NCBI GenBank assembly: GCA_030272585.1 | Contig: BSYQ01000001.1 | Location: 4,402,001-4,466,000, forward strand | Length of the DNA: 64,000 bases | Source: Bryopsis sp. KO-2023 | Lineage: Eukaryota; Chlorophyta; Ulvophyceae; Bryopsidales; Bryopsidaceae | Direction: 5' to 3' | Shown: in pieces, positions 24,601 through 34,500 of the stretch | Layout: each line of letters starts with the position of its first letter | Numbering within the stretch: position 1 is the stretch's first letter | Position numbers and translations under genes: made by a program | The notes under the pieces: generated by a model | Seen by the model: the letters and a program-made list of their open reading frames with translations, nothing else | Told to the model about the DNA's origin: nothing | Database searches by the model: none

Positions 24601-26031
24601 CGAACAGGCTAGCGCGAAAAGCCAATATGCGGGACGTTTGACTCTGGAGTTTCTAGAGGAGAGGCTGGGGCATCGTTTTTTCGACCGGATTCGGGAGCTC
24701 GATATCTCGGGCCTCCGTCTCCGAGATGTGGGGCGCGTGTTTCAGGTAAAACTTTCTCTCCCACCCTGTGGTGTTGGCAGTCAGAAGCTCAGGATTATCT
24801 CCTCTGAGAGATAGTCGCTGTGTTTGTGTGTGCGTTACAGGTTGAGTTTGAGTCCCTGCAGCATCTCAACCTGGACAACAATCTGGTCACAGACGCCTCT
24901 GGCGTGATGCAGCTCTCGCAGCTAACTGTTCTCAGACTGAACGGCAATCGAATCGGCGACCAGTGTTCATTCAAAGCGAAGCCGAACCAGACCTCCCTGA
25001 TGGAACAAAAACTGAACTGTAATCAAGAGAACAGAGGCAGCAAAAACGCGTCACAAAGCCCAACGCTGGATTCACCCAGTCCGTTTCCTGGGGTGGGGAT
25101 GCCAGAGATGTTCCCCTATTTGCAAGTGCTTCAATTGGGTGACAACCAAATCTCCAGCATCGCTAGCCTGGAGCTAAGCAACCTCACTTCTCTCCAGACG
25201 CTGTTTTTGCACAGAAACGAAATAACGAAAATCGATGGACTGAACGGTCTGGTTAATCTGAAGGAGCTCGTGTTGGACGGAAACCGGATCAAGTACATCG
25301 ATCCTGGTTCCTTCTGTGGACTTTCTCAGTTGCAAGAACTCAGAATGGAAGAGAACGGGCTGAGATCTTTGGCAAACCTGCACCCGTTGGCGGCTCTGCG
25401 CAGCCTGCAAATAGGAATGAATCGGGTCACTGACGTAGCCAACCTCGACAAACTGTCTTCGGTGACGAGCTTGGTCGAGATATCCATGGCGAACAATCCG
25501 GTCTGCAGGAAGCAGGTGTACAGGGCAGTCGTTCTGGCCAAGTGCCCAACTCTGGTCAGCGTGGACAACCAGCCTGTGACTCTGGAAGAACGGGAATACG
25601 TGAGCTCTCTGTTCGCTGCGCACCCCTCTTCGGGTGCATTCACTATGGATCCTGGCTCAATGCTTTCGAGGCGCTACGGCGGGCCCGATGTCCACGGCGG
25701 CCACGGATCCAAGGTCCCGATACGTATGACGGCGCTGAACTTCGAGAGCTTCCTGGCGCACGGCATCCCAAGTCAGCAGCATTCGCCTGGGCCAGGGATG
25801 TCGATGGCTTCCTTTGCGCCCAGCATACCTGGGATGAACTCGGCCACTCCCAGGTTTGGTTTGGAGGGCGTGGGCATCAGAGACAATCAATCCCAGGGAA
25901 AGCAACAGTCCCGTTTTCCGCTGAAAACGGATGTCAGAGACAACAGATACCGCGCTGTGACAAAGGAAGGCGTGAAGTTGATGTCGGCTGCCGACAGAAG
26001 GACGAGGCTCATTCAAAGAATGTATTACTGA
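18662..26031 (+). CDS. LRRC9: LRRC9, large leucine-rich-repeat protein
   Basis: Eighteen exons join with matching phase over 7.4 kb, from the ATG at 18662 to the stop at 26031, about 1,514 residues (human LRRC9 is 1,453). The last exon (24841-26031) is by far the longest. N-terminal landmarks match LRRC9: EEITTLEMFLFNYPK, CLESCTELTALWLVECHI, LYLYSNKIHKIQGL, LCNYQTYVLFTLPYL and KKKMYYNMRIKTMRR. A mid-protein non-LRR region contains ELETGGNIRLEDGKPSDLW and VTKVHNRFLRNR, also LRRC9-specific. Two further LRR arrays follow (from 23195 and 24149) with SDS22-type repeats, each capped by NPVCR or NPLCK motifs. A Pro/Ser-rich tail ends the protein. It is a protein-interaction scaffold; LRRC9 is associated with ciliated organisms and cells, but its mechanism is not established. 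The intron after 20232 uses a GC donor. The start of the eighth exon (about 21208) is the weakest splice call. Confidence 0.95.
20233..20340 (+). other. GC-AG intron in LRRC9
   Basis: The exon ends TTCAAG and is followed by GCAAGT, a textbook GC-type donor. The acceptor at 20340 is TTCAG, and the flanking exons join in phase 0 into a continuous family-like protein (ISSFK then EVMKLAQLPKLRD). No GT donor nearby keeps the frame. Confidence 0.8.
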
Positions 26032-26542
26032 CCCTCCAGTGAAACGAAGTTAGCGCTATGGGGCTCTTTAGTTCAGGGCTGGAACTGCCTGTGTGTTTCT
26101 TTTGTTGCTCAAAATGTCTGTACATTCTCCAGTGCACTTTTAATTTTTGAATTCTTCCTGCTGATCTGAAGCCAGTTTCAAAATCGACCTCGCGCAATCA
26201 CAGAGCGCCGCTTTCTTTTTTGTTCTCAAGTAATGCATCCAACAGCCCTTCTGCCCAAACAACACCAGGAAATTGTGCCAAACCCCATTTCTTCCTCAGA
26301 ACATAACAAAAGCGTCACTGAGGCGATGCTGCATCACAATGATGGGCATCATCGGACGTCTTCCAACTTTTCCAGCGCTTTCCCAGCAGTCAGTGGGCAG
26401 CAGCTTACTAAAACTTCTGTCCCAAACCACTGAAAGCGAGCCTCGTCAGTGTTTTCGTCAGAAACGGACTCAGAAAAAACACATATCTCCCTAACTTCGC
26501 TAGCTGTTCTTTTCCTGTTGCTATTTTTCAGCGAGTGGCGCA
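26032..26542. other. Intergenic between LRRC9 and the M50 protease
   Basis: AT-rich 3' flank of LRRC9 followed by the promoter and 5' leader of the protease gene. No coding signal or repeat recognised. Confidence 0.4.
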
Positions 26543-28642
26543 ATGCCAGGCACGGCTCCCCCGCCTGTTTCGGCTGAACAGGAGCGAACTCTACAGGAAA
26601 CGGGCGGTTTTTGCTCAAAATTTTGTCTGGCTATCCCTTTAGGGACGTGGTGGGGCGTCAATGTGCGTTTGAGTGGTGAGAACTAGCCAATTCTTTTTGA
26701 AAAGAAGTTTTCTTGGACTCTGGTGAATACGAAAGCAACGGTTACCGATATCCCCTAGGCCTTAGGTTTTTTTGGTTGCTTTTGAAATTAGATCGAAGGT
26801 TTTTATATTTGATGTTACAAATAGAAAAAAAAAGCAATGGTGGATTTTTGAAAGGATCGCTGCCCCATTCGACTGCCAATCATTATCCATAGAAAAATAA
26901 ACTGGGCCAACATGCCATGCCTTGAACCCACCCCCCCCCCCAAAAAAAACTCCTGCAGTATGGATATACCCAATAATATTTCTTAAGAGATCATAAGACG
27001 GATATTGTGATGTAAATCAATTCAGAAAAATGAAATAAAATATATTTCTTACCTGATGACCCTTTTCTGCTCTCTTCTGTCAGGTCTATACATCGTTGTG
27101 TGGGGTTTGTTGGGATGGTTTGCGGATTATTACACTTCTTGGGAATGGGCTTTTCTTTGGGCCGTTCTCAGCGTCCTTGTGGTTGGTGGCAGCATTCTGG
27201 TGCATGAATTTGGCCATGCCATCGCAACCAATGTACTGGGTGGCCGGGCTACGGAAATAATGCTGTGGCCGCTGGGTGGAGTGACTCTGCTGGATCACAA
27301 TGGGGGGCCACGAAGTAGGTAGAAAAACAACTCTTTTCAAATTCCCGCTAGTTTGCTACTCTTCCATTTTTCCTGGCGGAGGAAAAGGGGTTCATCTTCT
27401 GGTGCTTGATTTCGTTGGAGCGGAATCTGCGTGCTGCATCTTGGCAAATGGCCGGATGCGCCCAAGGGACCAGTTGTTCTTTTTTGATTCAGAATCCATG
27501 CAAGATATTTATAGAAAAATTCTGAGAGAATTGTGAAAAGGGAATGAAAGGAATGCCTGGTAGCATCACATCCTCGTGTTGGTTTTGCAGTTGACCTTTT
27601 GATATCAGTAGCGGGCCCGCTTACGCACATTCCCCAAGCAGTGTTCTGGCTAGTTCAAGCACTAATTGCAAGCGGAATTGGGAATTGCTCAGGACAGAGT
27701 TGGATTGCTCGCAACTGTGCAGCCGATTTCTGGGACCTTTTCTGGTACAGAGTCTCAGCTATGGGCGTTGCGGTGAGTACTGTTTGTTTTGCAAAATGTT
27801 CTGCGTTTCGTTTCAGTCTGACATACCCATATCTTCCTGCTGGCCTGTAATTGTCTGGACACATGTACACACTGAAAAGCAGGCTTCAGTTTTATTTAGT
27901 TTTATATAGATCTTTCTCTGACATTGAAAAAAACATGTGCCTAGATCAATATCGTGATGCTGGTGGGGAATTTGATTCCCATGTATCCACTCGACGGAGG
28001 ACGAGCACTGTTGGATGCATTTCTATCGTGTGGAATGACGCCTCGAATGGCAGCCATTTTCAGTGTGGCTTTGTCCATGCCAATGGCGGTGGCCACTGCT
28101 GTGCTAGTGGTCGTATATTTGAAGGACTGGGTGACTTTCTCGGTGAGGTGCATTGCGATTTCCTGTCAGAATGCATCTTGCCTGTTTCTCCTCATAATGG
28201 TTGTTGAATCTTTTCCTCCTGGAATGTCATCGAATTCTGTGATTGCATCTGTGCAGGAATCCGTGTGTGTGTGTTGCAGTTAGTTGCAGTTAGTTCTTGT
28301 TGTTGTTGCAGTTTTGTCTCAGTTAGTCTCATTGGCATGTGTTGCACAATCGGCAGCAATGAATTTCCACAGAATTTGTAGAATCCCCACCCCCCTCCCC
28401 GGGTAATTCATGCATGGTATGCTCTTCCTGACATCTCTGTTTTCTTTCTGTGACTGTGACAGTTGGCCCTCCTGCTGCTGATCCCCAATCTATTCATGGT
28501 GTATTTGATCGTGAAACGACAGCTGCATGTCCATCCGTCGTTCCGCAACCTCAAAATCTCACGTGACGAAATGGACGTTCCCATTCTCAGCAATGATACG
28601 AATCCATCCACGGATGCAGAGATGTCACCTGTTAGGTTGTAA
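26543..28642 (+). CDS. M50 family (site-2-protease-like) membrane metalloprotease
   Basis: Five exons: 26543-26675, 27084-27314, 27591-27772, 27945-28142 and 28463-28642, 307 residues. The protein cleaves substrates inside the membrane. The zinc site is HEFGH at residues 85-89 inside a hydrophobic helix (VLVVGGSILV before it), and the third ligand is in NLIPMYPLDGGR (Asp199). At least four membrane helices are visible, for example LYIVVWGLLGWFADYY, LVQALIASG, AVATAVLVVVYL and LALLLLIPNLFMVYLI. The layout (IPLGTWWGVNVRLS, then HExxH, then LDG) fits the compact SpoIVFB/Rip-type M50B group rather than the PDZ-containing RseP/S2P type. No CBS domain follows; the C-terminal tail is short, hydrophilic and acidic. 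The compartment is unknown; plastid and Golgi/ER are both possible. Confidence 0.92.
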
Positions 28643-30235
28643 TGACCAGGGCAAAAAATGCATTCTGAGCAGTGCATCCTAAAAGACCCCTGGCATGTCA
28701 TTTTGGGTTGAAATAAGGATCGGGGATGTGTTACACGGCATTGCGTGCAAAAAATCCTGACATGTAATTCTTGGGTTGAATAATTTGAAGTGGGGTGAAT
28801 TTTTGTTTTTGTTCATTATGTGTACTTTTTTGGTGTTTTTTGGGGGGGGAGGGGAAGGGCAAGGGGACCGATGGAAAGTAATTTGTTCTTTTAGATTTGA
28901 TATGATTCGTTTGGGGTGGTGTTACAGGGTTTTTCCAAATGGAAGTCATTGTTTTCATAATTGTATTATTGCAAAGTATGCTTGGAAAAAAAATGCGATA
29001 CAGATTTTCCAATTTTCTAGCTTCGATTGGATCCGAAACTCTGATTCCAGTTTGATGGAGACGAGAGAATAGGTGAATTCCTGTTTAGTTTTTCTTTTTT
29101 CCAAATAGCTTGGATTTCTTTCTTTCTTTTCTTTTCCCCCAATCGCTTGGACTTTTTTTTGCTCCTGTTTCAATTCGGATTTTAAAAGTGTCCTTGCCAT
29201 TTTTTCTTTGGAGAAGTATGCGTCGGAAGAACACAGGGGAACAGCCATGTTTGTTTTTCGACCCCTATTGTTTCAAGAAAAAACAGTATTTTACCTCCTT
29301 GATACTGTTTTCATAGCATTTTCCCACCGTAAGAACGATATCACTCATGTATAATTCACTCCAGAACTCTTATTATTTTTCTTATTATTTTTTCCATTGC
29401 AATCGCCTGAGCCTCAACCTCCCAGACCCTCTTAATTCTTGGAGGACAACTCATCTCCAAGTTTGGAGATTTAGTTCTACCTCATACCTCGTACTTTGAC
29501 AAGGCAACAAAACCACGGTTCCATCTTGGATCAACTACATCACCTATTTTGAGCAAGGTCATTTTTCACTTGTTTTCATCCGGAAAAATTTGATGTGGAT
29601 GGTCAGATTCTCGCACCAGAAAATAATGTGGGCGACATTTTAACGAGACTCTGAAAAATTGTAGCAGATCACACATCTCTTTCAATTAACTTATTTGAGG
29701 GCACTACTTTCACGGGGGTAAAAATAAAAAGATAATATTTCTTGCTCTGCTGCTCATTGTACGAATCTTCACTCTCTTAAAAAAGCACAAGATATTCTGG
29801 ACACGATAAGAGAAAACAGCATGTTTGTGTGCGTGTTTTTGATCATTTTTCACCCATCCCAGACAGCCCCCATAAAAACGACAACGCATATTTGGGAAAT
29901 CACTGACGAAGCCCAAGGTACGTCAAAAAAAGAACAAGAGAAGAAACAGTTTTTTCCTTGGAAGCAAAATTGCTTCAGCGAAAATACCAAGGTTTTGCAA
30001 TATGTGAGCATTGCCTCAGCTTTCGTTCTAAAAAAAGAAACCATCAAAAGTCCAGAAAAAGTGGCAACCCAGGATGTTTATTGCTCGTTTGAAAGAAAAA
30101 GGAGGCTTCCCATTCTTTACCAAAGAATCACGTTTCCCAACCAATCCCCCCCCCCCCCTTTCCTTTTTGGAAAACCCCACAAGATGATGCTGAGGGCATG
30201 GCTTATGACTCTTTTTATTAACTTGAGTGAAGGTC
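28643..30235. other. 1.6-kb convergent intergenic region, AT-rich; nothing recognised
   Basis: This lies between the 3' ends of the M50 protease (plus) and the Hint gene (minus). It has T and A runs and a C run at about 30147-30158. A plus-strand open frame at 29821-30390 exists, but its composition is biased and its second half is the antisense of the Hint gene. Confidence 0.4.
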
Positions 30236-31003
30236 CTAATTCGTCGCCAGCGCGGAGATCGGCCGCCAGATGTTGGTGTAATAGAGCGCCGCCCCATACC
30301 AATGCCAGCCACACTGTGGCACGGAGCCTTTGCGTGCAACGCCAGCCCACTCTTTCACACGGTAGGCAGCACGCAGCGGGGCCATGCTGAAATGAGCGAC
30401 GCTATGAGGTACGATATCGGTGTAGCATGAAGCAACGACTCCATCGACGACGACGTTCCCCTCCATGGTCACAGGAGCGAACGCAGAGTTGGTCCCGAAA
30501 GATTCGATCGCCACGATCTCAGTTTCCACAGTCCCACCGGCGCCGTCGTCCATCGCCAGTGCATCCCCCACACGAACCGATCGAGCTGGCAGCGGAAGAA
30601 ACTCTCCCCCCCTCTTTGCGTACACGCGATGAGACGGCGTCAGTGCCAATTCGTTGCCCTCCACCACCAGCTTCAGATATTGCATGGGGTGCTCGGAAGC
30701 CACCTCCGCGTCCATGAAAGCGACGACGTCGCTGAACACGATCTGGGGGGTTCCGTCGAACTTGTTCCCAGTCGCGCTAGCGACACGATCGCCAATCCTG
30801 ACGTCTCGCATCGCAACCCGTTCTCCAGACTCGAGCAGCACTGAGGACGATCCAGGAAAGCAGCCCCCGTCAAATCCATTAAAGTCGAGACCGATGTTCG
30901 CATCCCCACCGAATCCATGGAGTTCCCTGCGGCTGGAGCTTCCCACAGCGCATCCAGCGCTGACGAGCAGAACCAGACAGACAGCGCCGACCGAAACCTT
31001 CAT
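30236..31003 (-). CDS. Secreted Hedgehog-type Hint (hog-like) protein without Hedge domain
   Basis: A single-exon, 255-residue protein. A signal peptide (KVSVGAVCLVLLVSAGCAVG) is followed by only about 27 residues before the Hint domain, which starts at Cys48 (GGCFPGSS). Hint marks: LLESGERVAMRDVRIGDRV, DVVAFMDAEV, the TPSHRV block (Thr122, His125), ARSVRVGDAL, and GVVASCYTDI near the end of the fold. These follow metazoan Hedgehog C-terminal domains closely, including the second conserved Cys (193) and, after it, HFSMAPLR and HWYGAALYY. The Asp in FMD (Asp98) corresponds to the residue needed for cholesterol transfer in Drosophila Hedgehog. By family logic the protein cuts itself at Gly-Cys48 through a thioester. 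The released N-terminal peptide would be tiny. Intronless and GC-rich, unlike its neighbours. It is not an intein: no extein continues after the Hint. Confidence 0.93.
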   Translation of the reverse strand: MKVSVGAVCLVLLVSAGCAVGSSSRRELHGFGGDANIGLDFNGFDGGCFPGSSSVLLESGERVAMRDVRIGDRVASATGNKFDGTPQIVFSDVVAFMDAEVASEHPMQYLKLVVEGNELALTPSHRVYAKRGGEFLPLPARSVRVGDALAMDDGAGGTVETEIVAIESFGTNSAFAPVTMEGNVVVDGVVASCYTDIVPHSVAHFSMAPLRAAYRVKEWAGVARKGSVPQCGWHWYGAALYYTNIWRPISALATN

Positions 31004-31509
31004 CGCCTCGAACCTTGAGTTTTGGGCTTCTGTGAATTCGTGTGTGCTTCATCAAACCCAAGCAGCAGCCAGAGAGTTTGAAGGAAAACAGTCGCATCCT
31101 GTGATGGGATGGTGCAAGATCAAACCGCAATCATTGACAGCAAAAACACATGTGTCGAGATGCCAATGACAGGGTGCGATTGACATTTCCTGCAACAGCC
31201 TCGTTGGTTCGAGTTTCGGTGTGGCTTTCGCTATGGGGGACTCCGATTCTTGCGACGGTATCGACTGGTGCGTTAATCGTAGTTTGCTTGCAGAGGAATA
31301 CGTCATTTTTTGCCTTGCGGCGTTCGCGCAGTGATGCGCGGCATCTGGGTTTATGGACGGCTATTTATGGACGTCATCTTGCAACCTTGATAGTGTGGTG
31401 GGAGGGGAAAAAATACCCAAACAACTCTCTTCTCTCTCTCTCTCCGCAAGGAAAATGCAATTCAATGCAATGCATCCCTCCCCCCTGCTGAGGCTTGATT
31501 CTTTCCTGG
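31004..31509. promoter_or_regulatory. Candidate shared promoter, Hint gene / ZRANB3-like gene
   Basis: About 500 bp separate the divergent start codons. The Hint-proximal half is GC-rich. A CT-rich tract lies at 31429-31446. Promoter role is inferred from orientation only. Confidence 0.4.
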
Positions 31510-34500
31510 ATGCCTTCAACAAGCAGGGATGAGCAAGAGCGACTGGCATTGGATATTGTGGCTGCAAGGAGCCGCCCTACAGAAGCAAGGCGTCCACAAG
31601 TATGTTGCCCTGGAGCCAAAATCATCCGCTCCACACGCACAGGGGTTGATGGATTAAGTTACTGCATGCAACCCTGCTGTCAGGAGTTTTTTTTTTGAGG
31701 GAGGGCATTTTTTACAGTAACTTTCCTTGGTGAAAAGTAGCATCATCTCTGACCCCGCCTGTCGTGCAACGGTTTCAGGCAAGGAAAACTTGGCTCAGAA
31801 TTTTAGGAGCTTTGTTCGGCATCATCCTTGTTGAGAGTATATGTTGGTCGAATGCAGGTTCATATTGGGGAAAACCCGGGCAATCGTTTCGCTCAACAGG
31901 GACGTACATGTGATGCTGGGCGTGCTATGCCGCATGGCAAGAGCCCTATCCGTGGTGGAAATGGTCTTAGCAAAGATTCTTCCCGTGCTGGGCAAAGCCC
32001 TGGTGGCCGAAAATATGGCAGAAGTCCAGTCAAAGGGAAGGGGGGTGCCATGTGGCAAGTTTCGAATCTTGCCCCACCAAAGAAACCTTTCGACAGGTCA
32101 GGAAATTGAGAAAAAAAGAAGCCATTAACAAGGAGGGATGTTTCCAAGCTCTTCACACTGTTTCTCACAATTTCTCAATTCAGGCATTGACTAATTTTGA
32201 TCTTGGTTTTTGGCCACAGGTGCCCTGGGGTGTATGGGCATTGTGGGGGCGAACTCACATTGACAATGGATGAGATGGGTGGCTGCTGGTATTGCCTCAA
32301 TTATCCGAGTTGCAAGTTTAGGATTAAATTTGGACCCCAGATCGACACTCCAATGTTGTCCTTGGAGATCATATCATTGGAGTATTTCAAGGTAAACTCA
32401 TCAAGGAAAAATAAAAACAAAAAGAAAAACATTGCCTCTGAAACCCATTCTGCCGATAGTGAAGGCGAAAGTGTAGGGGGTCCATTTGAAAATGTGGGGT
32501 GCAATCAAATTTCTTCAAACAGATACAATATGTGGTGTCTTTCTCGACTGCCTTTCAAGCTTTTCAGTGGTGGTGTTGCTCAATTTTTTAGTCTTTTTCA
32601 ACCTAGATTGCTCCGGCCGATTGTGCCTCTTCGGCCGTGTCTGCCCATGGTGGCTTGATGTCAGTCCTAGGGAAAGCTGGGGTGGATTTGAGATCGTACG
32701 TCCCTGTTTCGCCGGATGAAAAGGTTTCCAAAGATTCTACAAAGTCGCTCGTGGAAGAGTTTGGGGAAGAGGCAGTCTTTTTCAAATTGGGCGACTACGT
32801 CCCCGTGGAAGGGGCGTTGAACGCCCATGGAAGAAGTGTATTGAATCGTGGAAGCTCCGTGATGCGATCTGTTCTCAGGCACTTGAGGTAGGAAATAGCT
32901 AAAGATACAAAAAAGCTTTGCCAAGATAGTCAAATCGTGGGAACGCGAATGGTGGGTTTGAGACCTTCAGTCAGGAAATGGAGGGATGCATTTTCGACAT
33001 GCATGTGTCGGATATCTCATCTTGTCCAGCAAGCCTTGCGGACATTTGAATAACATTCCCACGGGCTTTTCACTCTCCAGGAACCCCCGGGCCCTGCTGG
33101 AATCGAGCGACGAGGTTGACAGGAGATACGGAATGATGTGGGAAGGATTGCAAGACGTACTGATGCCCTTCCAAAAAGCTGGGGTCAGATTCGGTTTGGA
33201 GCGGGGCGGCCGATGTTTGATTGCTGATGAAATGGGGGTGGGGAAAACCCTCCAAGCGATCGCACTGGCTACGTGTTACCGGGTGGGGGCATATCTGACA
33301 GAGCTGGATTTGACATTGATGAAAAGAGAACCATTCTGATCAGAGCAAACAAAGACATGGTGTTGATTTCCCATCTTCACTGCTGAAACAGAGTACTTAA
33401 ATTGAATAGATTTTTGTTCCCAGGATGAATGGCCGTTGCTGATCGTGGCACCTGCATCCCTGCGTTTGGTGTGGGCAGAGGAGCTGGAAAAATGGCTGTC
33501 GGGAATTAGGCCAAGCGATATCCATGTGATAGAGGTATTGTTCACATGTTCGGACCTTCTCTGCTACGTTTCTGTTGTTTCTTGCTCGATTTTTTGCCCT
33601 TCGTCCTTCCAGAACCCACGCCTAATTAACAGTGGTGCCCTGGCTGTGTTATTCAAACCTCAGCTTCGAACAAGTTTTCATTCCTGGTTTGAAATGGTGT
33701 ATTTAAGATGTGGAAACCGACAAGCTGTTGCGGCTACGATACAGAGCAGGATGGACGCGTTCCGAGAAGACTCTCCGATTCCCAAAATCACGATCATATC
33801 TTACGAAATGTTGAAGAGGCTCTCTTGTGGACCATGCTGCAAGGGGGCCCCTTTCAAACTCATCAATTCCAAGTGCAAAGAACCATGCACAGGGTCGGAG
33901 CAATGCATAGGGGGGCGAGGCTTCCGGATGGTGGTTGTGGATGAAAGCCACAATCTTCGCACGACGAAATCCAGACAACATGATGCTGGGACCACAGAGG
34001 CCACAGTCTCGGTCGTCAAAAAAGCGAAAAGAGCGGTTCTGTTGACAGGGACGCCCTCTCTTTCGAAGCCTTTTGATCTCTATCGTCAAGTAGGTTTCCC
34101 AGAAAGACTGACTCGATTTTTGTTTTTTTTTAACTCCCTTGGGGCACACCACCACCACAAAACTCTTGTATGCATTATTGGTTTCTTCTTCCCCCCCCCA
34201 CCCCCAAGAAAAAAATTCTGGAGCTGTACGATTCTTTTTGCCTCAGGGTAAATTATCGAATGCAATTTTTCTCTGAATCCATTTGTTGGTCAATTTTTTT
34301 GTTGTCTGGATCCAATGGACTCCGTTCTATAACAATTTATTATATATTTATCTTCTCGATTAAATTATTTTTATTTATTTTCAGGTGGATGCCCTTCGCC
34401 CTGGTATTTTGTCTGCTGATAAAAACCTATTTGCGGACCGCTACTGCGATCGGAAAGCCGTTCAATTTGGTGATAACCTCTTCAAGACGTTTGATATTTC

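Noticed and set aside
29821-30390. Plus-strand open frame of 189 codons
   Set aside because: The first half is AT-rich with Lys/Phe bias and the second half is the antisense of the Hint gene. No start context, splice logic or domain.
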